Program-made: the position numbers and the translations under genes
Shown: one piece after another, positions 52,754 to 61,576 of the stretch
How the letters are laid out: each line of letters opens with the position of its first letter
Position numbering within the stretch: the first letter of the stretch is position 1
Assembly: GCF_000732535.1 (NCBI RefSeq)
Contig: NZ_APNK01000002.1
Location: forward strand, 286,231 to 350,230
Origin: Salinisphaera hydrothermalis C41B8
GTDB lineage: Bacteria; Pseudomonadota; Gammaproteobacteria; Nevskiales; Salinisphaeraceae
Direction of reading: 5' to 3'
Length of the DNA stretch: 64,000 nt
The notes under the pieces: generated by a model
Told to the model about the DNA's origin: nothing
The model's input: only the letters and a program-made list of their open reading frames with translations
Database searches by the model: none

Positions 52754-55700
52754 ACGACTCAGCCCACGTCAGCCAGCCGTTCGATGCCGCGACGCTGCCG
52801 CTATCCGGCCTGCGCCTGATCGAGGCGAGTGCCGGCACCGGCAAGACGTTTTCGCTCGCCGGGCTGTACCTGCGCCTGATCGTCGAAGAACGCGCCTCGG
52901 TGCGCGACGTGCTGGTGATGACGTTCACCCGGGCCGCCACCCAGGAATTGCGCGAGCGAATCCGTGCCCGGCTGGCCGATGCCGCGCGCATCGCCCATGC
53001 GCCGGAACTGGCCGATCCGAACAACGCCGAGCATGCTTTTACGCAGCAAATCATCGCCGGCTGCGATGAACCCGCCGAAGCGCTGGCCCGTCGGCTCGCC
53101 GATGCCGCCGCGCGGGTGGACGAAGCCACCATCGTCACCATCCACGGCTTCGCCCAGCGCGCGGCGACCGAGAATGCCTTCGAATCCGCGCTGGCGTTCG
53201 ATCGCGGCGACGCGGTGGACGACCCGAGCCTGTATCGCGAGGCCGCCGCCGACTACTGGCGCGAGCATGTGTTTGGTGCCGAGGCAGCCGCCGGCGATGT
53301 ACTCGCCCTCTGGCCCTCGCCCGACGCGCTCTACCAGACCATCGCACCGGTGCTCGCTCGCCCGCATGCACGGCTGGCCGGCATCGATCACAGCCGCTTG
53401 GCCACACTGCAAACCAAATTGGGCGAAACCTGGCCCGGCACGGCCGAGCCGCTGGCCACCGCGCTGGGCGAAGCATTCGAAGCCGATGCGCTGCTCAAGA
53501 GCGGCGATCTGTACAAGACGCTGGCGGCCCAGGCCGACATCCCGGCGATGCTCGCCGATCTCGATACGCGCATCACCGCCGCCATCGAGGCCGACACGCC
53601 GCCGGCGCTGCCGGAATGGCTGCTCGCGCTGGCCGATCCGGCCAGCCAGTTCAAGAAGGCCGCCAAGCACCAGGCCTACGCCGAACCACTGGCGGCGATC
53701 GAAGACGCGCTCGCGGTGCTGATCGAACTCCAGCCACTGGCCCGGCTGGTCGCCATCGATGCCGCCGCGCGCGCCGTGGCCGAGCGTGCCGCCGCGCGCA
53801 AGATCGAGCGCCGGCAATACAGCTACGACGATCTCATCGTCGCCCTGCACGCCGCTCTTACCCACGAGCGCACGGGAAATGCCCTGGCCGATGCCCTGCA
53901 CGCCCGCTGGCCCTACGCCCTGGTCGACGAATTTCAGGATACCGACCCGCTGCAGTACGCCAGCCTGTCGCGTATCTATCTTGAACCGCCGCGCGAACAC
54001 GGCGCGTTGCTGCTCATCGGCGACCCGAAGCAGGCCATCTACGGCTTCCGCGGTGGCGATATCTATGCCTATCTCGCCGCGGCCCATGCCGCCCGCGAGG
54101 CCCGCTATACGCTGACCACCAACTTCCGCTCCACGCAGCACGTCCTCGACGCCATCGAGGCGCTCTACGGCATGCCGGGCGCCGATCCGTTCATCGTCTC
54201 CGAAATCGATTTTCCGCATGTGGACGCCGGCCGCAGCAGCGGCGATCGCCGCCTCGTCATGGCCGACGGCCACGAACGACACGCCCTCACCTTCTGGCAG
54301 CTCCACGGCAACGAGAGCGAGCTGAAGAACGGCAAGACCAAGAACCCGTCCAAGGCCGACGACAACGGCCGGCTGATCGACGAAACCATCGCCGCCATCG
54401 GCCGGCTGCTGGACGGCCACTCGGCGCATTGGCAGATGGCGGACGACACCACACGCCCCGTGGCGGCCCGCGATATCGCCGTGCTCGTGAACAATCATCA
54501 CGAGGCCACCACGCTACAGGCGGCGCTCGCCGCTCGGGGCATTCGCGCGGTCTGCCAGCATCGCGATTCGGTGTTTGCCAGCGAAGAAGCGGCCGACCTG
54601 CGGCTCATCCTCCGCGCTATGGCCCAGCCGGACGATGCCACCGCCGTGCGTGCGGCCCAGCCGACCGCGCTGCTCGGCCAGCGCCTGGCCGATCTCATCG
54701 CCCTGGCCGACGACGACCACGCCATGCAGCTCGCCATCGAGCGTTTCCATGCGCTGTACGATGCCTGGCGCAAGCGCGGCGTGCTCTCGGCGCTGGAAGA
54801 CCTGTTCGTGGCCGCCGCGCCCGGTCTGCTTGCGCTCACCGACGGCGAGCGGCGCATGAGCAACTATCTCCAGCTCGGCGAATTGCTCGCGAATGCGGAA
54901 GCCGAATGCTTCGGCATGGCAAGCGTCGTGCGCTGGCTGGACGACCGCATCGCCGCCGCCGAAGATGGCGCGCTCGGCGCCGAGGACGAAAGCCAGCTCC
55001 GTCTGGAATCCGATGCCGATCTCGTGCGCATCAGCACCGTGCACGCATCGAAGGGCCTGCAATACCCGATCGTGTTCCTGCCGTTCGCCCAATGGCTCGG
55101 CACCGCCGGCGCGCCGGGCAAGCCGCCGCTGATCTTTCACGCCCAAGGCGAAAACGACACCGACAGCCAGGCCATGATCGACCTCGTCGGCGACGACCCC
55201 GCGAACGTCACCCAGGCCGTGGTCGAAGCCCGTTCGGAGGCGCTGCGCCTGCTCTATGTGGCGCTGACCCGCGCCGAACAGGCGCTCATCGTCGGCTGGC
55301 GCGAACCGGATGACTACGGTGTGAGCGGCGCGCTCGGCGATCTGCTTTATCGCAACGGGGTCGCCGGCGGCGGCGCGCTCGATCGCCTGCGACAGGCCGC
55401 GCCGGACGCGATCGCCATTGAGCCCATCGACGTCGCCCAGTTGCCGCCCGCCGTCGAAGCCGCCGAACCGATGGACGCCGAACGGCTCATCGCCGCCCGC
55501 GCCGATCTACCGGCCGGCCGCCCGCGCTGGTCTACTTACAGCTTCTCGCGGCTGGCCCACGCACCGGCCGATTCGGCCCCGGCCGAACTGCCCGAGCCCG
55601 GCGCAGAAGACGAACTCGCCAGCCAACCCGCCGATACGCTGGAAGCCGAGGCCGAAGGCGAACTGCCGAAACTGGACGATCGCCTGTCCGGCGTGCGCTT

Positions 55701-56448
55701 CGGCTCTGCCGTGCACGATCTGCTGGAAGCCCAGCTCAAGAACCCGAAACACGGCCCCTGGCCGGCCCCCGGCGAAGCGCTTGCGCACGCCCAGCGCCGG
55801 CAGGTCTACGACATCCTGCGCAAATACGGCCTCATCGCCGAGGACGAAACCGACCCGCGCATCGACGACACCGCCGATCTCGTCGCCCGCACCCTGCATA
55901 CCCCGCTGCCCGGCATCGGCCCCCTGGCCGGGCTGGATCACGGCCAGTTGCTCACGGAAATGGAATTCATGCTGCGCCTCGGCGGCCATCGCCTCGGCGC
56001 GCTCGTCGAAACCCTGCGCGACGCCGGCTACCTGCCCGCCGCCCTCGGCGGCCACCCGGCGCAAACCCTCTACGGGCTCATGCAGGGGTTCATTGATCTG
56101 GTGGTGGAAGTCGACGGCGCCTACGTCATCCTCGACTACAAGACCAACCGCCTCGGCGACACGCCCGCCGCCTATCGCGACGACGCACTCGCCCGCGCCA
56201 TCGGCCGGGCGCATTACGACCTGCAGTACCTGATCTACACCGTCGCCCTGCATCGGCACCTGCGGCGCTGCCTCGGCGAGGCCTACGACCCCGCCGTGCA
56301 TTTGGGCGGCGTGCAGTATCTGTTCGTGCGGGCCATGGATGGCAAAAGCGATATCGGCGTATTTGCCGATCGCCCCCCGATCGAGCTCGTCGAAGCACTC
56401 GATGCGTTGTTCGACGGGCAATCCGCGGACCGGAAAATCTCGGCATGA
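52750..56448 (+). CDS. recB: Exodeoxyribonuclease V subunit beta (RecB)
   Basis: RecB is the 3'-5' helicase and nuclease subunit of RecBCD. The 1232-residue protein has a UvrD-type helicase core: Walker A EASAGTGKTFSLAGLYLRLI (from about residue 22), LVDEFQDTDPLQYASL (motif II), LLIGDPKQAIYGFRGGD (motif III) and VSTVHASKGLQ-type motif V. The C-terminal nuclease domain has GVRFGSAVHDLLE and VDGAYVILDYKTNRLGD (Asp and Lys of the active site). The start overlaps recC. After its stop a repeat-rich gap of about 1.2 kb begins, instead of recD. Confidence 0.95.
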   Translation: MNDSAHVSQPFDAATLPLSGLRLIEASAGTGKTFSLAGLYLRLIVEERASVRDVLVMTFTRAATQELRERIRARLADAARIAHAPELADPNNAEHAFTQQIIAGCDEPAEALARRLADAAARVDEATIVTIHGFAQRAATENAFESALAFDRGDAVDDPSLYREAAADYWREHVFGAEAAAGDVLALWPSPDALYQTIAPVLARPHARLAGIDHSRLATLQTKLGETWPGTAEPLATALGEAFEADALLKSGDLYKTLAAQADIPAMLADLDTRITAAIEADTPPALPEWLLALADPASQFKKAAKHQAYAEPLAAIEDALAVLIELQPLARLVAIDAAARAVAERAAARKIERRQYSYDDLIVALHAALTHERTGNALADALHARWPYALVDEFQDTDPLQYASLSRIYLEPPREHGALLLIGDPKQAIYGFRGGDIYAYLAAAHAAREARYTLTTNFRSTQHVLDAIEALYGMPGADPFIVSEIDFPHVDAGRSSGDRRLVMADGHERHALTFWQLHGNESELKNGKTKNPSKADDNGRLIDETIAAIGRLLDGHSAHWQMADDTTRPVAARDIAVLVNNHHEATTLQAALAARGIRAVCQHRDSVFASEEAADLRLILRAMAQPDDATAVRAAQPTALLGQRLADLIALADDDHAMQLAIERFHALYDAWRKRGVLSALEDLFVAAAPGLLALTDGERRMSNYLQLGELLANAEAECFGMASVVRWLDDRIAAAEDGALGAEDESQLRLESDADLVRISTVHASKGLQYPIVFLPFAQWLGTAGAPGKPPLIFHAQGENDTDSQAMIDLVGDDPANVTQAVVEARSEALRLLYVALTRAEQALIVGWREPDDYGVSGALGDLLYRNGVAGGGALDRLRQAAPDAIAIEPIDVAQLPPAVEAAEPMDAERLIAARADLPAGRPRWSTYSFSRLAHAPADSAPAELPEPGAEDELASQPADTLEAEAEGELPKLDDRLSGVRFGSAVHDLLEAQLKNPKHGPWPAPGEALAHAQRRQVYDILRKYGLIAEDETDPRIDDTADLVARTLHTPLPGIGPLAGLDHGQLLTEMEFMLRLGGHRLGALVETLRDAGYLPAALGGHPAQTLYGLMQGFIDLVVEVDGAYVILDYKTNRLGDTPAAYRDDALARAIGRAHYDLQYLIYTVALHRHLRRCLGEAYDPAVHLGGVQYLFVRAMDGKSDIGVFADRPPIELVEALDALFDGQSADRKISA

Positions 56449-56460
56449 CCACCCAACCCC

Positions 56461-56503
56461 ACGTAGGTCGGCTTAGGCCGCAGGCCGTAAGCCGACATGG
56501 CCA
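56461..56503 (+). repeat. 43-base hairpin repeat, copy 1
   Basis: ACGTAGGTCGGCTTAGGCCG... ending AAGCCGACATGGCCA. GTCGGCTT pairs with AAGCCGAC around GGCCGCAGGCC, which can fold itself. It starts 12 bases after the recB stop, so it could act on the recB transcript end. An identical copy starts at 56863. Confidence 0.8.
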
Positions 56504-56596
56504 TGGCCCGAGGCACTCACCGTCGCGGCTCAAACCGCGAGTCTTTCGGCACTCACCAGTTCATCGAACCCTCTGTTTCGCCCTGATGGGCGACTC

Positions 56597-56624
56597 ACTT
56601 TCGTTTGCTTGTCCAAACGAAAGT
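56597..56624. repeat. Hairpin of repeat copy A
   Basis: ACTTTCGTTTG (56597-56607) and CAAACGAAAGT (56614-56624) are perfect arms with loop CTTGTC. The same core returns at 57481-57514 in opposite context. Confidence 0.85.
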
Positions 56625-56862
56625 AAGCAAAGAAAAAGACACCCGGCACAGCGCCGGCTTCGCCGGTCCACTCCGATGCGCAGCATCGACGGGCTGCACG
56701 CAGAACTCGGATCGCTTTGGCGATCCTCAAACAGGCTGCGCACACCGGCACCGTGCGCCGGACACCCGTCGCTACTACGCCTCTCCGTCGCCGTACAACG
56801 GGGCCGAATACAGACGGTACGTGCCGGCCTCCGGCATCGCGCCGGGCCGCTGCGGACACTAC

Positions 56863-56905
56863 ACGTAGGTCGGCTTAGGCCGCAGGCCGTAAGCCGACAT
56901 GGCCA
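56863..56905 (+). repeat. 43-base hairpin repeat, copy 2
   Basis: A second copy, identical over 43 bases to 56461-56503, in the same orientation, 402 bases further on. It sits after the right end of the large repeat copy A, so the two small copies flank copy A. Confidence 0.8.
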
Positions 56906-57060
56906 CGCGCACCACCACACGACGGCCCTAACCTACGTCGGATTACGCTTCGCTAATCTGGCCAACGCGGCTGGCGAGTCGAGCAGTCAACTTAGCGGTA
57001 TCGACGTTCCGGCTACGATGCTGATTTCAAAGCTGGGGTTTCGCGCTGATGCGCGAGTGG

Positions 57061-57084
57061 CTTTTCTTGCTTGCCCAAGAAAAG
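57061..57084. repeat. Hairpin of repeat copy B
   Basis: CTTTTCTTG (57061-57069) and CAAGAAAAG (57076-57084) are perfect arms. The sequence differs from copy A but the position in the repeat and the GCTTG loop type are the same, so the stem has been kept by paired changes. Confidence 0.8.
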
Positions 57085-57480
57085 TCACCAAAAGAAGGGC
57101 ACCCGACACGGCGCCGGCTACGCCGGTGCACTGCGATGCTCGCGGCGACGGGATGCGGCAAAAACTCGGACGGCTTTGGCCGTCCTCAAACACCTTGCCG
57201 CACCGGCGCAATGCGCCGGACACCCGCCGCCGCTGCGCGTCTCCGTCGCCGTGTAACGGGATGGAATACAGGCACTCCCTCCCCTGGCATAACGGGCCCG
57301 CGCTGTATTCGGGTCCCCTTGGGCGCAGCGCCGAGCAGTGGAGGCCGCAAGAGGAAAAAGACAGCCGTGTGTCTGAGGGCCGCGCAGCGGCGCGAGTTTC
57401 GCGGCTGTCCCTCTTGCGGCCGGAGCCGCGCAGGGCATCGATGCGAAGCATCGACGCAAGACAGGGTGTCCTTTCCTTTG

Positions 57481-57514
57481 GTCACTTTCGTTTGGACAAG
57501 CAAACGAAAGTGAC
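57481..57514. repeat. Hairpin of repeat copy C (inverted)
   Basis: GTCACTTTCGTTTG (57481-57494) and CAAACGAAAGTGAC (57501-57514) are perfect 14-base arms with loop GACAAG. The flank CGCGCATCAGCGCG continues in reverse order relative to copies A and B. Confidence 0.85.
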
Positions 57515-57638
57515 TCGCGCATCAGCGCGAAACCCCAACTCAAACACAACTCACAGCCAATTAAAGCCGCAGGACATTAAAACCAACCCGACCCAAACAG
57601 GCCGGAGGTCTGCCAATGTCTACCCGCTCCGCAGCGCG

Positions 57639-57923
57639 CTAAGCCGCCACAATCGGCTCAACATGCCGCGTCGACCGATGCGCCGACAAATCGTACGTCG
57701 TCTGCAAATTGATCCAGAACTCCGGCGACGTATTGAACGCCTCGGACAGCAACCAGGCCGTATCCGCCGAAATGCCCCGCTTGCCACGAATAATCTCGTT
57801 AACCCGCTGAACCGAAATGCCCAGATGAGTCGCCAGCGCCTTCTGGCTCAAGCCAAGCGGCTCCAGAAACTCGGCGGAAAGAACCATCCCGGGATGCGTC
57901 GATATACGAGTTGCCGGAATCAT
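57639..57923 (-). CDS. HigA-family addiction-module antitoxin (orphan)
   Basis: The 94-residue protein is a helix-turn-helix antitoxin of the HigA/VapI type: RISTHPGMVLSAEFLEPLGL, then ALATHLGISVQRVNEIIRGK (recognition helix) and TAWLLSEAFNTSPEFWINLQ. The ATG at 57923 is chosen over a TTG nine bases upstream. HigA is normally preceded by the HigB ribonuclease toxin gene on the same strand; here no RelE/HigB-like frame exists upstream, only two tiny membrane ORFs. It may be a leftover antitoxin or a stand-alone regulator. Confidence 0.87.
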   Translation of the reverse strand: MIPATRISTHPGMVLSAEFLEPLGLSQKALATHLGISVQRVNEIIRGKRGISADTAWLLSEAFNTSPEFWINLQTTYDLSAHRSTRHVEPIVAA

Positions 57924-57950
57924 GCGGATCAACCGGTATCGAACTCGCCG

Positions 57951-58037
57951 CTATTTCGCGCGGCGGACGGCATCCAATGCCAGATACGTAAGAAAACCGC
58001 CCGCAGCCACAAGAACCACAGTCATCAAGATTTCCAT
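57951..58037 (-). CDS. 28-residue single-helix membrane peptide (putative)
   Basis: A very short frame starting ATG at 58037, two bases after the stop of the 72-residue gene. It encodes a single hydrophobic helix (MEILMTVVLVAAGGFLTYLA) with a basic tail ending RRAK. It lies 27 bases ahead of higA on the same strand. The helix-plus-basic-tail design and tight spacing support translation, but at this length chance cannot be excluded. It could be a small accessory or toxin-like peptide. Confidence 0.45.
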   Translation of the reverse strand: MEILMTVVLVAAGGFLTYLALDAVRRAK

Positions 58038-58039
58038 AA

Positions 58040-58258
58040 TCAAAGCTCCGAAATCTCTGCGATCTTGCTCTCGATTTTGAAGTGTAGTGCCCAGCAAGCG
58101 AATGCAATGGACATCAGCGCGACGATACCGCCAATTAAAAGATACCACGGCGCTGCGTTGAGGCTGGTCAGTAGCCAGCCGATCAGGCTGATCCCCGTGA
58201 CAACCATAATCCCGAGCCAAAGTCGGAGATACGAGAGTTGTTCGTTGAGCGCGTTCAA
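58040..58258 (-). CDS. 72-residue two-helix membrane protein
   Basis: The protein has an amphipathic N-terminus (MNALNEQLSYLRLWLGIMVV), two membrane helices (about residues 14-30 and 37-58) and a charged tail (HFKIESKIAEISEL). I recall similar small proteins of unknown function in mobile regions, but cannot assign a name. It is followed by the 28-residue ORF and higA in the same direction, so the three may be one transcript starting near the recD promoter region. Function unknown. Confidence 0.6.
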   Translation of the reverse strand: MNALNEQLSYLRLWLGIMVVTGISLIGWLLTSLNAAPWYLLIGGIVALMSIAFACWALHFKIESKIAEISEL

Positions 58259-58372
58259 GATTCGCCGTCCCCACAGGCCCCGACATGGTTTACGAGCCTA
58301 TCATCGCCGCGAGGCGGCGAGCATGTGCAGCCCAGTGAGGTCGATCAACGAGTGCAATACAGGTCGGCGCCC

Positions 58373-60232
58373 ATGAAAGACCTTTTCGACGACATCCCGG
58401 AAATAGAACACGACGACACGCCGCACACGGATGTCGAGCAATCCGAGTTGTACCCCGCAGAAGATGCCTCGCTTGCGGATCTAGATCTCGCCCTGGCCCA
58501 CTGGGCCCGCCGCCACGGCGCCGACCGCCTCGTCGCCCGCGCCTTTGCCCTGGCGAGCTGGGCCGTCGCCCAGGGCCATACCTGCCTGGCGCTGGATGCG
58601 ATCCCCACCGGCCTGATGAGCGCCGCCAATCAGGCCGAACTACCCACCGCCCTGGCGGCGAGCGATCTCGTGGGTGAACCGGGTGAGGTCAAACCGCTGA
58701 TCCTGGAAAACGACCGCCTCTACCTGCAGCGCTACCACGCCTACGAAACCAAGCTCGCCGAACGCCTGCGCGAGCTGATGGCGGCCGAACCGAATCCGGT
58801 CAACGTCGATACGCTCAAACCCGGCAACGGCCTGTTCGTGCCGGATAAAGCCAACCCGAACGCCACCAATTGGCAGGCCGTCGCCGCCTTCGCGGCCCTG
58901 CGCCATCATTTCACCGTTATCTCCGGCGGCCCCGGCACGGGCAAGACCTACACCATCGTGCGGCTGCTGCGCGTGCTGATCGAAGCCGCAATCGAGAAAG
59001 GCGACACGCCGCCGCTAATCGCCCTGGCCGCCCCTACCGGCAAGGCCGCCGCCCGCATGCTCGAATCGGTCCGCAACGGCCTCGACGACATGGACGCGGA
59101 TACCAACTTCGACCACGTCGCCGTCGGCGAGCACATCCCGCAGACCGCCCGCACCCTGCACCGCCTGCTCGGCCTGACCGGTGTGACCACCCGACCGCGC
59201 TTCAACGCCGGCAACCCGCTGCCCTACGACGTGGTGATCGTCGACGAAGCCTCGATGGTGGACCTGCCGATGATGGCCAAGCTGGCGGACACGATACGCA
59301 ACGATGCCCGCCTCATCCTGCTTGGCGACCGTTACCAGCTCGCCTCCGTCGAATCCGGCTCCGTGCTGGCCGAAATCTGTGCGAATGCCGGCGTGAACCG
59401 CTTCACCGACGACCAGCAAGCCGCCGCCGGCGACCTGCTCGCCGAACCCCGCGAACCGGCAACCCATGCCTTGGCGGATCACGTCGTCACCCTGCAGACC
59501 AGCCGCCGCTTCAACGCCGACAGCACCATCGGCCGGCTGGCCGCGGCCGTGAACGCCGGCGATGTGGAAGCCGCCGAAGCCCTGCTGAATGCCGGTCACG
59601 ACGATCTCGCCTATACCCCCCGCTCGGACGCCGCCACCCTCAGCCAACTCATGGACCGGCTGGCCGACGACTACGCCGGCCTCATCGAAACGACCGACCC
59701 GACGCTCGCCCTGACCCAGCTCGGCCGGCAATGCGTACTCACCGCCGTACGCCAAGGACCGGCCGGCAGCGAAACCATCAATGCGGGCATCACTGAACGC
59801 CTGGCCCGCCGCTTCGACCTCAATGCGGCCGATGCCTGGTACCACGGCCGCCCGGTGATGGTTAGACAAAATGACTACCGCACCGGGCTCTATAACGGCG
59901 ATGTCGGTGTTGCGCTATACAACGATTTTGGGCAAATTCGGGTCTGGTTCATGGGGGACCACGGCCTGCGGGCTTTCTTGCCGAGCGCACTACCCGCGCA
60001 CGATTCCGTGTATGCGATGACCATTCACAAGAGTCAGGGGTCGGAGTTTGATTCCGTGACCTTGGTTTTGCCGGATTATGATGTGCCGGTTTTGACGAGG
60101 GAGTTGTTTTATACGGGGCTCACTCGGGCTAGGCGCCGATTGGTCGTGTTTGCTGACAAGCAACCTTCGCGGCGGGCGGTCGGATGGCAGGCTGTGAGGG
60201 TCTCCGGTTTGGCGGGACGAATAGCTAGCTAG
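58373..60232 (+). CDS. recD: Exodeoxyribonuclease V subunit alpha (RecD)
   Basis: RecD is the 5'-3' helicase of RecBCD. The 619-residue protein has a small N-terminal domain and two RecA-like domains: Walker A SGGPGTGKTYTIVRLLRVL (about residues 184-202), IVDEASMVDLPMMAKL (motif II), LLGDRYQLASVESGSVLAEI (motif III) and SQGSEFDSVTLVLP, TGLTRARRRLVVF (motifs V and VI). I start at the ATG at 58373 (MKDLFDDIPE). Codon use changes in the last ~120 codons: TTG, TTT and GAT become common where CTG, TTC and GAC dominate before. It is separated from recB by about 1.9 kb. Confidence 0.93.
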   Translation: MKDLFDDIPEIEHDDTPHTDVEQSELYPAEDASLADLDLALAHWARRHGADRLVARAFALASWAVAQGHTCLALDAIPTGLMSAANQAELPTALAASDLVGEPGEVKPLILENDRLYLQRYHAYETKLAERLRELMAAEPNPVNVDTLKPGNGLFVPDKANPNATNWQAVAAFAALRHHFTVISGGPGTGKTYTIVRLLRVLIEAAIEKGDTPPLIALAAPTGKAAARMLESVRNGLDDMDADTNFDHVAVGEHIPQTARTLHRLLGLTGVTTRPRFNAGNPLPYDVVIVDEASMVDLPMMAKLADTIRNDARLILLGDRYQLASVESGSVLAEICANAGVNRFTDDQQAAAGDLLAEPREPATHALADHVVTLQTSRRFNADSTIGRLAAAVNAGDVEAAEALLNAGHDDLAYTPRSDAATLSQLMDRLADDYAGLIETTDPTLALTQLGRQCVLTAVRQGPAGSETINAGITERLARRFDLNAADAWYHGRPVMVRQNDYRTGLYNGDVGVALYNDFGQIRVWFMGDHGLRAFLPSALPAHDSVYAMTIHKSQGSEFDSVTLVLPDYDVPVLTRELFYTGLTRARRRLVVFADKQPSRRAVGWQAVRVSGLAGRIAS

Positions 60233-60424
60233 AGTTAAATCATGGCTAAAAACAGCATTCGCAGGGCTAAAATCGGCCTGTTGGAAGCCATCCGGTCCAT
60301 CCGCGTGGCCAACCATCTGACATCGTAGTTACGAAACCGACGGTGTCCGGTCAGCTCGACGCAAAAACCGCCCCCGCCCACTTACGTAGGGCACGACCCA
60401 ATTATGCGATTACTTGTAGGTGCC

Positions 60425-61576
60425 ATGAATACAATCCGCATACCTAAGCGTTTCACCAATAATGTGTGTGAATCATTATTAGAACAGTTGGGTAACACGT
60501 CGGAGCAAATAATCGACGTACAGCTACCCCAAAGCCTTGCTTTTGGAGGATCACTTTCGTCTGAGGCAAGGCTGATACAATTTTTGATCTCTGTGCGTCG
60601 CAAGTCTAAATTCTTACAGTTTTCTACTTATAAATCTCCACGCTCTATGGATGAGCAACTCGACGACTTAAGCGGACATGCTTATGGACTTGTAGCATTT
60701 TATTTAGCGGATAATTTCCGCTTTGATGCAGGCGAATTAGCAGACCGACGATACTTATTACAGCATGTCTCACCATATTTAAAAGCTGCAGATAGCGGAG
60801 ATTTTGCTCGGACAGGAAAAGGTATCGCCGCGAATCTTTTAATGCTACAGGGCGCGCGATCTGAATATTTACGCCCCCTATATAAAGGCAACTCGCCCAA
60901 GCTTCGCGACGCATCAAGTATCGAGCTCGCAATTAAAAATATTCTATTATTTTTAGCTCAAAATAAGACTGAGAAACATTTACTCGAATTCTTGACTTCC
61001 GATCTTAGTCTATCCCTACGTGAACTAGTCGAGAATATCGATGATCACGCAAGCCAGTCTCTTGATAAATCACGCATAAATAGAAACGCTAGAGGCGCAC
61101 TTTTTAGATACCATCGTATTAACGCTCACAAGCTTTCATACGAAACAGAGCTCGATGGCCCAATGGCATCTTTCGCTGGTGGAACTGCCTCACGAAGCTT
61201 ACTTAAGGGCAAGCGTGACACGCCTCTTTTAGAGATGTCGATATTTGATAGCGGTTTCGGCATACCTTGCCGCTGGTTCGGGAGGGCATCCGACGAAATA
61301 CCGTTTGCAGATCAAGTCAAGTACACGAAGCGGTCATTTCTTGAAGGCGAAACAACTAAAAAATCCGGCGATGCCGCCGGCTATGGCCTCTTTCGATTAC
61401 AGCAGGTGGCAAAACGCCTCCATGGCTTAATCGAGATTCGAACTTGTAAAGTAAATATTTGGCGAACATTCAGGCCTGAGGATGACTTAGAAGGCCAACT
61501 TTCGTGGATGGGAGAGCATAGCGAAATGAATGATATTTCCGGCACTCGTGTTTCGCTAATTGCCCCTGTGATATGA
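60425..61576 (+). CDS. GHKL-fold (HATPase_c-like) ATPase, AT-rich island gene A
   Basis: The 383-residue protein ends in a GHKL ATP-binding domain. It has an N-box-like helix RELVENIDDHA (residues 199-209), a G1 box IFDSGFGIP (273-281), a G2 box AAGYGLFRLQQVAKRLHG (from 317) and a closing strand GTRVSLIAP. There is no phospho-accepting His domain, so it is not an ordinary sensor kinase. The first ~190 residues match nothing I know. The ATG at 60425 has a purine-rich GTAGGTG just before it; an in-frame ATG at 60404 is possible. The gene is AT-rich against its surroundings and overlaps the next gene by ATGA. Confidence 0.75.
   Translation: MNTIRIPKRFTNNVCESLLEQLGNTSEQIIDVQLPQSLAFGGSLSSEARLIQFLISVRRKSKFLQFSTYKSPRSMDEQLDDLSGHAYGLVAFYLADNFRFDAGELADRRYLLQHVSPYLKAADSGDFARTGKGIAANLLMLQGARSEYLRPLYKGNSPKLRDASSIELAIKNILLFLAQNKTEKHLLEFLTSDLSLSLRELVENIDDHASQSLDKSRINRNARGALFRYHRINAHKLSYETELDGPMASFAGGTASRSLLKGKRDTPLLEMSIFDSGFGIPCRWFGRASDEIPFADQVKYTKRSFLEGETTKKSGDAAGYGLFRLQQVAKRLHGLIEIRTCKVNIWRTFRPEDDLEGQLSWMGEHSEMNDISGTRVSLIAPVI

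Larger units (their letters stand above)
56449..57638. repeat. Repeat-filled intergenic region between recB and higA
   Basis: This 1190-base stretch holds no credible gene. It contains two direct copies of a 43-base element (56461-56503 and 56863-56905; core GTCGGCTTAGGCCGCAGGCC with an internal hairpin). It also contains diverged copies of a ~300-base element: A, about 56578-56860, plus; B, about 57040-57330, plus; and part of C, about 57420-57545, inverted. Long open frames across it are in repeat sequence and match each other weakly. Each large copy carries a perfect hairpin listed separately. Confidence 0.75.

Noticed and set aside
52801..54501. A 566-residue minus-strand frame inside recB.
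   Set aside because: It is antisense to the intact helicase domain of RecB, and its low-complexity Gly/Arg/Gln composition is typical of shadow frames.
56605..56868. An open frame of 87 residues in the recB-higA gap that has relatives in many genomes.
   Set aside because: It lies wholly in the dispersed repeat copy A, includes the hairpin, and has a weak counterpart in copy B. It is better read as repeat sequence than as a gene.
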